Part shown: one piece after another, positions 31,657 to 45,255 of the stretch
How positions within the stretch are numbered: position 1 is the first letter of the stretch
How the letters are laid out: each line of letters starts with the position of its first letter
Source of the DNA: Bombardia bombarda
Taxonomy: Eukaryota; Ascomycota; Sordariomycetes; Sordariales; Lasiosphaeriaceae
DNA length: 64,000 nucleotides
NCBI GenBank assembly: GCA_030512295.1
Contig: JAULSR010000004.1
Coordinates: forward strand, 2,728,001-2,792,000
Direction of reading: 5' to 3'
The notes under the pieces: generated by a model
Databases searched by the model: none
Seen by the model: only the letters and a program-made list of their open reading frames with translations
What the model was told of the DNA's origin: nothing
Program-made: the position numbers and the translations under genes

Positions 31657-34600
31657 GTTGATGGTGTTGAGTTGGGTGTTGGTAGCGAAAGAAGTAGATG
31701 TGATGTTTTGAGTGAGGGTGGTGTGGAAGCTGGTGGATTATGAAGCTGGATGGTGAAGTTGGCTAAAATTCGAATGTTTCCTCAACCATCTTATGCCAAC
31801 TGCTTAGTCTTTAGTTCGCGATGTCTTCATCGCAAGTTTCCGTCTAGTCCCTTAGTTAATGCACCAGTAGAGCTATTCAAAGACCACGCCAGTTGACTGA
31901 GCTTCGTATAGGTGGAGAGCTCGTAGGTTACTCCAGTCGTATGGAATGTCGTACCCCACAACACTTGGCGCCGGGCGTTGCAGTATTGGACTGTTAGCGT
32001 GTACTACGTCCCTTTGATCTTGGGAGCAAAACTGTCTAAACCACACTGGTTAAAGAATACAACTCTGCTGATTAGCTGCATCAACCCAAGCGTCCAAAAC
32101 AAACTCCACAAACAACCAACCGCAGCAATTAATGGGGAACGTTACTTGCATCGTAGCAAGATCTGCCAAGCTATGGCTAGGCACAAATCGTTCATGGAAT
32201 GTGTCCCGCAATGGTGTAGTCTCTTGCACCATACGAGTTAGATAGCAAAGCTAATGCCTGAGTTACCCGTTGACTTGCATATCCGTAGTGGGCAGGGGGG
32301 TAGCAACCTGCTGGTTGAATCGGTAGCTGAGCTGCCAGACATCATGCTAGGTTGTTGACGACATCTTTCCGCCAACTGGACTAGGCCTAATTCCTGTGAG
32401 CGTCGTCGCATTTCGTCGCTCCTTGGCTCGCTAACCCCGAGGATACGAGGCAATAAGGCACGTTACCCAAATATTTCCCATTGTCTTTGGTCGTGATGCA
32501 TGATACGAGATTTCCTTTAGATTAAAGGTCATCCGTGTATTCTCCTTTTCCCCAGAAGTCCGATTAAATCCATCAACATCCCCCATTTTGGTAACCCAGG
32601 CCGCAAAAGTGTTGCCCAAGACTTTTGCTGGTAGAAGCGGAACACGACAACGCGACTGGGCAAGCAGGTGTGATGCTATAGACTATTCGTCGCACATACG
32701 ATGGGACGATTGAAGAAAGACGTTTATCGGTGGCGCAATGTTGTTAGTACGAACTTGAAGGCATCCCGTACCAACTTCCAAGATCTCTGTGGACTTGGTG
32801 GACTGACCAGATGAAGGTAGCGATAAAGGCGCACTGACTGTGGTAACAGTCAGAAGATACGAAGCCAAGCGCAAATCTGACATCGAGATACGAAGTACGC
32901 TGGTAGGTTGGGGATGTTGTCGATGGGTGACCTTATTGATCGGTGGGACAGCATGCCTCAAAATGAAGAGGAGCGAGATGCTGCGATGATACCGCGCTGT
33001 AAAAAGAGCGAAATATCGTCCCTTAGGAGCGCAGAGATGAGCAGTCGGTTGCGAAGACCGGTAGCAAAGGGCGTAAGGCAAGCGCAACCCAGATCGTAGT
33101 ACCGCGTCTCGGCATATTTTGAAGACCGATAGCCTCGGGGATAGCTTCAGATGAGGCCAAGCGAGTGCAAACAAATCTAAGCTTTTCTTTGGCAAGCGCT
33201 TTCTACCGATCTGCGGGCAGCTGGCAAGCGCGGACCTCCAGTGGGCTAGTTCAAAGGGACAAACAACACTTCCCTCTATGAGGGGACAAACTCATGTGCA
33301 CCTACCGGCGGCGCAAGACTTCTCGACTGTGTTGTCGAGCGGTCAAGCGCATATGCCAGGTCCCGAGAGTTCGTGGGTTCGAGAGTTCGCAGGTTCGATT
33401 CCTGCTTCAGGCCTGTGTCTCCACCGCAGTAATATGTTGATTCTGCTCAACAGCCGTACGCATAGGGATAAACGCTCCTGAAGCGGTATTGACTGGGTGA
33501 TTCCAGCTGGGTGATTTCTAGTACCTGGTATGATGATTAACTGGGTGGTTCCAGTGTGGGTGATTCCACAGATGGGTTTTCCTCTGGCTTCGGCCAGTTT
33601 CCCATTCTTTTTGCATTTCTGCACCTGCCCTACCGTCTAGCTGCCAGCTTAAGGAAGCTGCTCCCCACAGCTCACGCATGTTGGAAATTGGCCGATTCGT
33701 ATCGCACCTTCCATATCGCCTGATTGAAAAGCACTCTAGCCTCTAGATGCGGCAGGCACGCCCGTGTCATTACATTCCGGCTCAAAACGATGGCGACGCA
33801 AACTCCGCAGATGCCGAACACCGTTAACAGGGTCTGGCAGTTTTGAAGATTGAGATGCGTCTCCTTTCTTGAGTTCGGAAATCCATCTCCGCACATACTG
33901 CGAGGTATCAAAAGCCTTGAAGTCGTTCACTCCATCACATCAGGCAATGCTGTCCATCCTAGAGTCCATGCTCACAGAAAGGGACTTTCCAGGAACCCAC
34001 TTTTGCTGTTCTCTCAATCACAGAAAGAAGAAAATGTCAAGCCAAAGTTCCCGCAGCTCCAATGCATCCTTTCCGCAAACTGACCGCTAAAAATGCAATA
34101 CGTCAAGCCCAGCTGAACGAATGCAAGTACAGGTGTGCATCTTGGGTCTCATGCGCTCAAAGGGAGACAACCTTGTCAAACTAGATGCCGACAATGCCCG
34201 CCGGGTACCATTCGATATCGACACCCGCAGCAGCGACAGCCACCGCCGGCGTCACTGAGGATAGACTCCTCCAACCACCGAGATCAGTCATACACCACAA
34301 CGACTGAAACAAACAAGCTGACGAACAATCTCTCGCAAACACACTTGAGTTTTGATACTACAGCGTCTCCCTTTTAGGTAAACAAACCCCATCCGAACGG
34401 GTGATACGCGGACATTTGTCGGCATCTCGTCGGCTGTCTACCACCCAGTATGTTCATGCCAGCCAATGGTCTTAAGTCCATGTGATGCAACATCAAGGTG
34501 TAGAAGGGCGTGTGGTGCCAGGTTATCATGAGAGTTAGGGTCGTATCTCCATATCTACTAGACATTAGCAATGCCCCTTGACATGCAATCTGCCCCAGGT

Positions 34601-37037
34601 TTCATTCACGAGCCTTTCATTCGGTGTGTGTGATTATGCCTCGGTTTGGTGAACACATCGCGATCACATCCAATTGAACAATGATGCTATAGAACTGTTT
34701 GTTTCATGTCTGCAAACTCGTAGGGGCAATGTTTTGTTTCTTCTTTTTGCCGTACTATCGCCTCTTACCTTACTTACAATCTGCAAATAAGTTTGCCCCA
34801 GACCTGTCTGAATCACTAGAAACAAAGCAAGTGAACAGCAAGATCGCGTCGTGTCTTTGGCTCGTATTCATGCGATGGCTGCTGTTGATATGTCTGCCAG
34901 GGGGTGTTGAGATACCTCCTCGATGTTATAAGCGGGGTTGAGGATCGAGACCTAGAGCCGACAGGTAATGCAGCACGGTCGGAGGGTGTTGCCGTTCGTG
35001 TCACCAAATGGGCCAAGATGTGCGCGTTGCATGCAACCCTCCTTTATGCAAATTGCAACCTTTCCGGTATTTGAAAATGGATGATATGGCCCGGGCTCAT
35101 CTGCGTCCCTACAATCCGTGCCTTGGAGATAACCGCTCCAGGGCTTAACGTGCGGGATAGGAGGATAACCGACTGAGAGTGCAGTACCGTCTGAGAGCAG
35201 CTACCTACACGATGGGATATTCTACAGCATTGTCAACCCGATTTTGTATTCGTTAGGTTGGCTGTTATCGAGCGCGATCGAAGCTTCGGGAGGTTTTGGT
35301 GTAGCATGTATCGAGTTGTGGTTTATCCTCTTGTAAAATTGTAAAACGAGGGGACGTGCTATTCTTGGTCTCCCATGTTGGAGCCATTACATCTCATTGG
35401 CTGAGGCCGATTTATGTCCGGGGAACCAAGGGCTAGAGCAAGTTAAAGGGTGGGGGCAACGACAACGAAGCAGGGACGATCCACGGGATATCGGAGAGAT
35501 CGTGTGAGAGTGGAGAAAGTACGGAGGTACAAGTGGAGCAAGTTAATTGCTCCTCGTCATTGTCACGCAGCGCAACCGTTAAATTTGCGGCAAGAGCGAC
35601 CATAGCATGGACAGAAAAGAAAAATCTAACTCCAGTCTCTCTTTGCTTTCTCTTTCCCTTTCACTTCAAAACATATCCTACCAAGTAATCCAGTAGAAGC
35701 AGCCACCGCAGCTCGGGTATGACGGCTACTGGGCTTTGGGAAGCTTACGGGATGCTGCATGTAGACGAGTCAACGCCCAATAGACCCAGCAAACGGCGAC
35801 GAATTCGGCCTCGGGAGGGGCCGACACACAATGCTACCCTCGCAAGCGCGTGCACCACCTAGGGCCAAAGTGTCAACGAACGATGCCGAACCGGTAAAGA
35901 TATGGATTATAAGCATTCTAAGGCTACTAGCGCCGGAGCACTCAGCCAAGTTAACGAATAGGGGAATGGCAGCCCCTCCAATTCCCACACAGTCCACGCA
36001 CGCCCGACTTACTCAGCTGCCTTTCTTGGCAGTATCAGCGACGTGCAGCGCCAGTAATACTGTGACGCCATATACAGATACCACATACAGCGTCCAGCGG
36101 CACCTCATAACCCATCTGTCATGGGACCCTGAGGGAGAGCAAGTTATCAACATGTCCAAACTGAAGAGAGAGGGGATATGGCAAGCCGGGCCTGGACCTT
36201 CCCCAAAAAGCATCGACTTCGATAGCTCGGCGATAGCACTTGATAGCACTGCTGAGTTGCGTCTTGATCCGAGAAATATCAGTCCTCTGCCGTTGGGACT
36301 GGACCCAAACCTTACCGTCGCCCCAGCGTGACATCTTACCCCCCTTTCCCCATCATCTATAGATGGTCAGGGATATGATACCGACAGGCAGTCATCAAAC
36401 ATGGATATGCTTAGGGGTAAAGCTTTTGCTTTGACCAGCCTCTCCGCCTTGCTGGACCCAGGCCTAATCCGTTCGAGCCGATGTACTCCACCCCCAGGCA
36501 ATTGCCTCACACCCTCATCATCACTCTTCACCTTTTCGCCATGCATGTTTGTCCAAAGGAGAAGAAAAGATGTGTTGCATTGCTCAAGACAAGCATTCTG
36601 TACGGGAGGGACGACGATCTCCGCAACCCCTCTCTGGCCCAATATCAAGTCCCTGGAGCACAAAATGCCGAACCACCGAATCAGGACTTGCCGAATTGCG
36701 GTGTTGTTTATGCTGTGTTGGAATCCTGGATTTCCAAGGAAACCCTGCCCAAAAAGAGGACCAGGGGTAGTCCGCCGAGTACATGGTGGTGGCGTTCGCT
36801 GCTTAGTCCGAACCCTATTCTTGACTCTACCGCCTTTTTGGTACCAGACCCAAGTCCAGAACCCGGTTCAAGACAAGAGTGGGCTACTACCCCCAAAGGT
36901 TCTTATTTTGCCTCCCATCCCGTCCCGTCCCGTCCCTAGCTCGAGGTGTACTACTCTAGTTTCTTCTCCACCTCAACAGCTCTTATAACACCAAACGACC
37001 CCTTGATCCAGACTGTCTGATATCATCCAACACCAAG
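31657..37037. other. 5.4 kb gene-poor interval
   Basis: No convincing gene. The largest plus-strand open frames (166 codons at 35831-36331 and 195 codons at 36401-36988) show no domain, signal or splice structure. A tRNA-like T arm (GCAGGTTCGATTCCTGC, about 33387-33403) lacks a matching acceptor stem. The last several hundred bases are presumably the sulfate-permease promoter. Clustered CCCGTCCCGT repeats lie at 36917-36936. Confidence 0.4.
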
Positions 37038-39256
37038 ATGAAGGAATATCTAGACAAGGTCAAGGGAGACCTTGAGACCGATGTGACTTGGAATCGCATT
37101 GGAAGGCTCTCCGTCAAAGGGGCCAAGGCACTTCCAGATGCCTCTGTCGGATATGTCACGGAAAAGTTCCCCATCATCGGCTGGCTGCCTCGATACAACT
37201 ACCGATGGATCATCAACGACGTGATTGCAGGTTTGACCCTGGGGCTGTTACTCATCCCTCAGGGTCTTTCGTACGCCAAGATTGCCACGATTCCGGTGCA
37301 ATATGGTCTGATGTCGAGCTGGCTGCCCGCAGCCATCTATGCATTCATGGGCACGTCCAAGGGTATGCCTGCCCCCATTCCCTTCTAGTCAGAAAGAGCC
37401 ATCAACATCAACTAACCAAATGATAATCGCCTACAGACCTCTCCACCGGCCCAACCTCCCTTATCGGTCTGCTCACCTCCGAAATCATTGCCGAACTCCA
37501 AGGCGAAGAATGGTCCCCCTCCGAAATCGCCTCGGGCGTCGCCATGATGATGGGCATCTACGGCATGATCCTCGGCTTCCTCAAGCTCGGCTTCCTCCTC
37601 GACTTCATCTCGTTGCCGATATTGTCCGGCTTCATCAGCGCCGTCGCCATCACCATCATCCTCAACCAGATGGGCTCCTTGCTAGGCGAGCCCGCCATCG
37701 GCGACGGCACCGCCAACCAGATCCACGACATCTTCGCCAAGCTGCCCCAAGCCAGCGGCTACACGTGCCTAATCGGCTTCACCGGCATCCTCCTCGTGAC
37801 CATCCTGGACCAAGCCGGCAAGCGCTGGGGCCAAAAGAACAAGATCATCTGGTTCCTGTCCATCACACGCGCCTTCATCGCCCTCGTCATCTTCACCGGC
37901 ATCGGCTACGCCGTCAACAAGAACCGCGCGCCGTCTGACTTCCTCTTTGGCGTCGTGCAGGTCAAAGCCAACGGTCAGGAGCCGCCCACCGTGCCCAGCC
38001 GGGCGCTCCTCTCGCGCCTCGCCAGCCGCAGCATCGCCATCTTCATCGGCTCCGCCATCGAGCACACGGCCATCGCGCGCGCCTTTGGCGTGCGCAACAA
38101 CTACGTGACCGACCAGAGCCAGGAGCTGACCTACTACGGCATCACAAACTTCTTCAACAGCTTCTTCCACGCCATGGGCGTCGGCGGCGCCATGTCGCGC
38201 ACCGCCGTCAACTCGGCCTGCAACGTCAAGTCGCCCCTCTCCGGGTTTGTGACTACCGCCATCGTGCTCATCTCCATCTTCAAGCTCGTCGGCACCCTCT
38301 ACTGGATCCCCAAGGCCACGCTCGCCGCCATCATCATCTGCGCCGTCTGGCCGCTCATCTCCTCCCCTGTCGTCTTCTACCGCTACTGGAAGACCTCCCT
38401 CGCAGATTTCATCTCGTCCATGATCGCCTTCTGGGTGACCCTCTTCGTCTCCACCGAGATCGGCATCGGCGCCTCCGTCGGCTTCAACATCGTCTACATC
38501 CTTCTCCGGCTGGTCTTTGCCCGCGTCTCCACCACCCCTGACACAAATAGCACCCAGCAACAACAACCCCAATCCACCACAACTGCCACCACAACCATAA
38601 CCTTCCCCCAACGCGGCCCCGTCCCCATCCCGCCCGACGCCCGTATCTTCACCCTCCCGGGCCCCTTCTTCTTCCCCAACGCCTACCGCGCCAAGACCGC
38701 CATGTTCGACACTATCCAGACGCACCACGCCCCGGCCTTCAACAGCGTCTTTGCGCGCGAGGCCGAGCGCAACTGGTCTGTCACAGCCGAGCAGCGCGTG
38801 CGCACGCTGCGCCGCCGCGCGGGCATCACCAACTTCGAGGCGCTGCCGCCGATTAACGTGGTGGTTGTCGATTTCGAGCGGGCGAACCATGTGGATGCGA
38901 CGGGGGTGGCGCATATGAAGAGCTTGGTGGGCGAGGTGAGGCGGTATGGGGGGGCGCAGGTCGAGGTCAGGTTTGTGGGGGTGAGTGGGGAGGTTAGGGA
39001 GAGGTTTGGACGGGCGGGGTGGCGGGTTGTGGATGTGGGTGATGGGAGTGGTGGTGGTGATGGTGATGATGGTGATGATGGGAGGGAGGTGGTTAGGTTG
39101 TTTAGGGATGTGGCGAGTGCGGTGAGGGCAGAGAGGAGGAGGGTGAGTAGTGTGGGGGAAGGGGAGGATGAGGATGATAGTGAGAAGATGGAGATGAGGA
39201 GGATGGAGGAGGGTGAGAGCAGGGGGGTTAGGACGACGCATCGGGAGATGGCCTGA
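37038..39256 (+). CDS. SulP-family sulfate permease
   Basis: Two exons (37038-37362 and 37437-39256) join across a 74-base intron (GTATGC to TACAG, phase 1, restoring GTSKDLSTGPTSLIG) to give 714 residues. SulP transporters take up sulfate with protons at the plasma membrane for sulfur assimilation. Sequence marks include INDVIAGLTLGLLLIPQGLS, the DLSTGPTSLIGLLTSE segment, IFIGSAIEHTAIARAFG, the GVGGAMSRTAVNSACNVKSP region and 10-14 hydrophobic helices. A cytosolic STAS domain follows (INVVVVDFERANHVDATGVA). A Gly/Asp-rich insert and a charged tail of about 70 residues end the protein. The length and domain order fit Neurospora CYS-14/CYS-13 type permeases, but which of the two is unclear. 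The start is the first ATG after a pyrimidine-rich leader. Confidence 0.93.
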
Positions 39257-40505
39257 AGGGGGTGGTAGTGAGTGGGTTTTGGTGATGGTGATGATTGTAT
39301 GACTTGATGTGGATTGGGTGGTTGGGACTGAAGTTTTGTTTCAAGTGGGATTTGGAAAAGGGCAGTCACGTTGTCTTTTTGAATGGAGGTCTGGGATGTC
39401 AACTACGAAGTTGAGATTGCTACCACACGGCCGGCTGGACACTTCAACAGTTAAGTTTGGAAGACGAAATGATCATGGACGGGCTGGTTTTGGGATTCAA
39501 GTAGAAGCTGGTCCAGTGAGGATCTGGTATTCGAACTTGTTGGAAATTCGTTAATTGTTGTTGAAGTAGGAAGGTGTAACAAGTTATTACTAGCTCTCCT
39601 AGTTTAAGACAGCTGTTTGTAAAGGTAACAAATCTTCAGTGCATATCAAACTATTCGATTTTCTTTTCCAAAGGGCATTACTAGCCCCTCATGTGCTTCT
39701 CGTCAAAGAAATAATACGTGAGGTCGTTTATTGCACCAATTTTTTCCTATTTGTGAACTCTAGTAGCTCGAGTGGAACAGACAGATTCCCGATATTTCTG
39801 ACAATTAGGGGTAACTAACTACCTTACGGATACTTTGTTAGTCTATTTATATGTTTGTCTGCTAAAACCGAAAGGCTAGTTCTCTGGTCTTGAGAATTGT
39901 TATTGTCACACTCTGACGGCTACACCTCCCGGACAAGGATTAATGACGTCCACCATCAATATAGTTATGCAGATAGATGATAAGAGGTGGATTATTTCGT
40001 ATATATAGGTATTTCAGATCATGGCCTATGATATTCCATCGTATGCACGTATGTGTCTGTGCCGCGTTTAGGCCAGCCAAGCAACGGCTCTGGCACCCCT
40101 TCTTTCTTCCATCACTGCATCCATCCATATTCAAGTCGAATTTCCCATTCATCCGTCCTTCTTGCGCGTCGTCACACGCCCGCTTCAATACCCTGCGGGG
40201 TTGAATAAATATTACAAAAAAGATTGAAGGCTAAACAAGATAGTGGCTGAGAAACGAACTGAAGCGCGATAAATGAGGCATGACAATGACCCAAGTGGGT
40301 CGGGTATGAGGAATGAAAGGAAGAAGTCTGAATGTGAACGGAAAATGCAGAAAGAACAAGCAAAAAGGGAGAGAGGGGAAAAAAAAAAGGACGGGGTATC
40401 TCGTGGTGTTGCTGTCGCACTCCTTCGCCAACTTCCCTCTTTCTTTCAAGAACCTTACCTCCTCGCCTGATGACCGAATTGCTCCCAACAGTATGCACCT
40501 TATCT
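39257..40505. other. Region between convergent genes
   Basis: The sulfate-permease and RhoGAP-like genes converge here. No gene is seen. The sequence is AT-richer than the coding flanks, as expected for 3' ends. Confidence 0.45.
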
Positions 40506-42708
40506 TCACTGCTTCTTCCACTGCATCATCTCCTTCGTACTCGGCAGAAACATATTAGACTCCCTCTTCCCTTTGTTCGACGCGCCCAACGAGTCGAGGT
40601 ACTTCCCTCTCTCACCAATAATAAACGCCAGTGCCAGCGTCGGATGCACGGCATTCTTCATGGTCTGGGTCTCGTCCGAGTGGAATAAGGCGCGCGATAT
40701 CGCCGCCGAGAAATGTCTCGCATCCGCCTCCTTAATTACCGTCGACTTGTTCGGCCCTGCGGCATCTGTGGCCGATTGTGCCAACGGCATCAAGATCTCA
40801 GCAAACATGTTGAGCAGCTCCTTGACGAGATTCCGGTTCGCCATGGGCAGGCGGTTCAACGCCTCAGCCCAAAAATCGAGCCCCATGTCGATGCGCTGTG
40901 GACAGGGCGGCTCAATGGCGCCTTGTTGTCGAGCGAGCAGGACCCATGATTTGAGTACTGAGTTTGAGACGAGCGGCTTTGGGAGCTCGCTGAGGTATAT
41001 GGTGATCAGTCGGGCGGCGTCGTAGACGGTGTAGTCGGTGCTAGTAAAGCTGAAGCTTTCGCCGTAGTCGGGCCCGGTGGTGAAGATGCTCTTCAGCTCA
41101 GCCACGTTGAAGGCGTCGCCTGGATTGGAAAATAGCGTCGCATCGGCGCAATCTGAGACCACCATGTCAGCTCTGTTCTGGACTGTCATAAAAAAAGGAA
41201 AGCGGAAGGGCGCATTTCTTACCTTTTGAGCGGATAAACTGGATGCACTTGTACACGCTTATGGGAAACGTCCGGTACGAAGTGCTCCTTCCCTTGTGGG
41301 ATATCCTGATCCTCATAGGCGCGACGCGGATGCTCTCACTCAAATCCATGCCAAACACCGACCCCTTGGTGGGCCCCTCGTCTGGTTCGTCCCTCTCCCT
41401 TAGTCTCATCAGCCTCTTGGGCTTCTTCAGCTTCCTAGTAGACTCTGCGGACGAGAAGGGCCTCGAGTATGCATTGCTTGCAGCCGATGATGACGGCGGT
41501 GGCGGCGGAGCATGATGGGGCAGGGGTGGGACCGGCGTCGTGTCTCCTCCGGCTTCCTCGCGCTCCTTCTGTTCCGTCGACATGGAGAGCTCATAAGGGG
41601 TCAATGACCGCTTCTCGATAAACTCCTCCTCGGCCATGTTGCGTGTTGACCGCACACTGTTGCGAAGACGCGAGAACAGGCCCATGCCACTGGTCTGCCG
41701 CTGAGAGCGCAAGCTGCTGTTGCGCGGCTGGCCGCCAGAGGAGCTGGCATTTGTGGTGGTTGTTTCCAGCGAGCTGACACTCAAGACGCTGCGGACGGAG
41801 CGTGTGGATGATGCGAGTGATACCTCCTGGTAATCACGAGCCCTCTTCGTCGTACCCCGCCCGCGCGGCATGTCGAGGCTGTACTTGCCGGACGTGTGGC
41901 CCGTCGGGATTGGCGGCAGAGGCTCGTCTTCCTCTCTGATCATGCTCAGGGCATCGGCCGGCTCAGAGGATCGCCGGGATCTCACTCGGACGGCCTCGCC
42001 ATCCGTGTCGGAATCAGTAAAGGTCGGTAGCTCTAGCTTCGGTATAGAAGCAAAGGACAGCGACTGGACTGGCTCATCAACTGGGTTAGGGGTTGTCGGC
42101 ATGGCATGTGGCGTCGAAGGGCTGACCAGGTCCTCTTGGTCTGGCATCAGCTCGGGCACGCCGCCCTGCTGCGTATAAGGAATCCGTGAGATTCTGTGCG
42201 AGACCTGGAGCGATCCATCCCTTGGCGTCACAGACAGCCCCGATAGCGACCTCGACCTGGACCTAGATCCTCGCTTCCTCCTTCTCTCTCGCCCGCTAGG
42301 GAAGCCCCGGGGATCCTTCCTGTTGTTGCCGTCCTCGCCGCCCGTCTCATCCGAGTCGTCGGTGGTGGCGTCGATATCGTCGACTACCTCGCGCATCCCT
42401 CCTTCTGAGTACTTGATCAAGGCGCGCATGTATCTTTGTTGATGTGAGAGTGTTGGGTCTAGTAGGTCGGCGTCTACGTCGGCATTGGTATCGGCATCTT
42501 CTTGGTGAGGATCGAGGTCTGGAAGGTCTGGAAGGTCAGGATGGAGGGGGGGTGGTGGTTTGTAACAGTCTCGGGCGGCGGAAGAAGCCGATCCATGGGT
42601 GTGGCTGGCGGCCTGGACATCCCGGTTCCAGTCCTGGACCTGGTGGTCTCCCGGCAGGGCACTTGACAGCTGCTGACGCAATGTGAATTGGACGAGGATT
42701 GTAGCCAT
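40506..42708 (-). CDS. RhoGAP-like domain protein
   Basis: Two exons (42708-41223 and 41152-40506) join across a 70-base intron (GTAAGA to TCTCAG, giving FIRSK-DCADATLF) and encode 710 residues. Residues 1 to about 430 are disordered, Ser/Arg/Pro-rich, with an Arg/Ser patch (GRERRRKRGSRSRSRS) and a poly-Pro stretch that could bind SH3 domains. The C-terminal third has the helical RhoGAP pattern: FPISVYKCIQFIRSK, NVAELKSIFTTGPDYGE, YDAARLITIYLSELPKPLVS and NLVKELLNMFAEIL. The loop that normally holds the catalytic arginine finger (IFRxSG-like) reads TLFSNPGDAFN, so it may bind a Rho-family GTPase without stimulating hydrolysis, or supply Arg elsewhere. It probably acts at the cytoplasmic face of membranes in polarity signalling. 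The ATG lies 5' of the first long open stretch. Confidence 0.75.
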
Positions 42709-45255
42709 GATTACAGCGTCACAATCTCGGCTCCGCTGACATTGCTACCTATAGCAGACGGTATGACGAGTATTAAACTGTCGGCTCCTCCCTTCCCTTG
42801 TCACAAATCCCAGTCCCAGTCCCGGTTCTTGTCGCAGGACTCGGTCTGGTTAGTGTGTCGCAGAGTCGCGAGTCAGGTCGTGCTGTGCTAGGGTCGGGGA
42901 GAGACGGAGGAGGAATACGGGAGATTTTGACCAGTAGGCGCAAAGGGACAAAAGGAATTAAGAAAAAAAATCGAGAAATCCCCTGGAAATATGTCTTTTG
43001 CTTCCTGGCCTGAGAGTTTAAGACCAGAGGAGACGAGACAACGGGCTCACCGAACGAAACAACGACTGACACCCCTCAGTGATCCTTCCCATCCCTCTCG
43101 TGTGCGCTGCCTTGCTCTGTTGCTTCGCTTCGCCACATCTTGCAGCGCGGTGTAACCCATCACCACCTCCACGATTTGGTGGTCATGGTGAGCCTTGGCT
43201 TGGTTGGGTGTGATGGTGTGTGTGCGCGCCATCGTGCGTCGACTTGTTTGTGCATGCGCCGCGCGCATTGGGCGTGTGATTCCCTCCGATTTCCCAGAAG
43301 CTTGACGCCTTGGTGAGCACTGTTGGCTCAGCTTAGCCAAAATGTGCCGCCTAGCGCAGCCAGGTGCAGAAGCAAATAGCATTTTAGAAAGCGAAAAAGC
43401 ATATGAAAGGACAGCGAGGGTCAAAGGTCTCCACTTCACTAAACTTGTTTCACGATCGACCGCTACTCTCTGGGGATCGGGTGGTTTTTTGCGACGACCC
43501 CCAATGCACCTTCCTGGCTCACGTCCCTGGCGCTTTCCTGCTCCGGGCTCTAGCTCTGGTCGTTGCTGCACAAAATGGAGCACCGTGCCATGCCTGTATT
43601 GCAGAGGCGTCCGGGGGTCTAAGTTGGGTTAGGGTTTAGGTGGCATTTCCCGCGGCAGGCGTGACCCAGGGTGACATTCGCAACGGCGGTCAAGGAAAAC
43701 CATGAACTGTCGTGATTCTCAGTGAACGCTAAAGAGCGCAATTCGCAAATAAGCATCCACTTGGGCAAAGTGGAACTGACACTCCCGCCCCGTCTTGGCT
43801 CGGCAAGCGGGCGTGGGGATTCGCTCGATGGTGAACCCTTGGCTTTGGAGGAGGACGATGGAGGATTGAAAAGTCCGCTGAAAAAGGACGGTTGCATCCA
43901 AAACAAAATCGTGGAGTCGCTCTTGCCGCATGTGCCAGCCGTGTGCTGTACACTAGTTCTACACAGTAGTGCTGCTGCTGCTGCTGCTGCTGGCAGGTGC
44001 TATCCGGCGATTGATTGATTGTGCATCCGTCGGATTCCATACGCTGTTTCCTTCGCTCCTGCTGCTGCAGCATGCAATCATTCATGCATGCACTTCAACA
44101 AAACTCGACCTCCCCGACGCACCCTCAACCCCCTGCGTGTCCTGAATTAGCTAGTACTAGGACGATTCACCATCGCTGCAGGCCAGGCAGGATGCTCGGC
44201 GGAATATCCGCGGTCGCAGGATCGGGTTTCTGGGACTTTGTGCAGTTCGGGCAAGCCGATTATTCGGTGTTTAATTAATAACAAGGACAACAGACGAAAG
44301 CGAAGCAGCGGCGTTTGCAGGACGCCAATCCCAGACGCTACACCTGGGGTTGCTGGTACAACAAATGCCCGCCGCGCTCGCCGCCCATCCGCCGCACTTG
44401 ACGCCGCGAGCTTTGCCGCTTCAAGCTTCGAGAAGCTCACGTTTACCAAGGAACTTTCAACTTGTTGGAATCATCTTGCTAATAAGCGCCAGCGACCTCC
44501 CTCCTTTCGTATACGTATTGGAGAGTCATGAGCGTATCCATTTCTCTCACCGGCAACACACGTCTTCGCGCGCCAAAAGCTATTTGCGGTGTACACCATT
44601 GCAACCTCTGCAGTCGTTAAATGGAGATCTTGTAACTTGTTCAATGCAATGCGGAGGGGGTGTGGAGTCACTGCAGACTGAACCTGGGTGCGGGGGTGGG
44701 GTTCTCGCAAACCTCAGGTGTTTTGTGCTCCAGGCTCAGTGGTATCGCTTCATGGGCCCATGTAAGAGGGGGATCGGCGTTGCCGCCACTCGATGTGAAG
44801 AAGCGGGCCAAATAGTCCGCTGTACGCATTCAACGGCAAATGCTTTTCTGCAGGTTTTTGGAATTCATCGTGAGTTGAGTTCTATTCTTGTTTACTTTCC
44901 TTTTGTGGATATCTGTGCTGAGCTTGATGTTGATGGTGGAGCAAGAACCGCACCTACCTGTTCATCCCTTTATTTTCTTACCAGTAAAACCATCATATCC
45001 CTTCATCTGGTTGTTGACTCCTCTGATTCCTTGCTCCAATTCTTGGTTCATTTTCTTTTCTTTAGGTCAAGCCCTCTCCATGTCTTGGTATGAACTTCAA
45101 GTGCATCCGTTACGTTACATATTTGCGCATCACCTGAATATATGATGAATTCCAAAGCATTCGGCGTTAAACATACTTGATTCAAGATGCCAAGTAGTAC
45201 ATAACTTTTCACACACATTCTCATCCGTCACATCTCACATCCATCCCATGGACCA
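42709..45255. other. 2.5 kb intergenic with trinucleotide repeat
   Basis: No gene supported. A (GCT)n run of about eight units lies at 43970-43993. Open frames such as 44350-45093 (247 codons) and 43047-43583 (minus, 178 codons) lack domains. The part next to 42709 is the RhoGAP gene's leader and promoter. Confidence 0.45.
43970..43993. repeat. (GCT)n microsatellite
   Basis: About eight GCT units in a row, in non-coding sequence. Confidence 0.85.

Noticed and set aside
33300..33420. tRNA-like segment with a T arm GCAGGTTCGATTCCTGC
   Set aside because: No complementary acceptor stem, D arm or anticodon arm of proper size could be paired upstream; at best a relic.
35831..36331. Plus-strand open frame of 166 codons
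   Set aside because: No domain, signal peptide, splice-supported extension or codon bias; the opposite strand is equally open.
36401..36988. Plus-strand open frame of 195 codons before the sulfate permease
   Set aside because: Composition and position fit a promoter/leader; no recognisable protein features.
37769..39241. Long minus-strand frame (490 codons) opposite the sulfate permease
   Set aside because: It is the shadow of the strongly codon-biased permease gene; the Gly/Asp/Glu/His-rich composition is typical of antisense frames.
43970..43993. GCT run as a polyglutamine or polyalanine coding tract
   Set aside because: No plausible gene model covers it; treated as a non-coding microsatellite.
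44350..45093. Plus-strand open frame of 247 codons
   Set aside because: No family resemblance, irregular composition and overlapping open frames in other phases.
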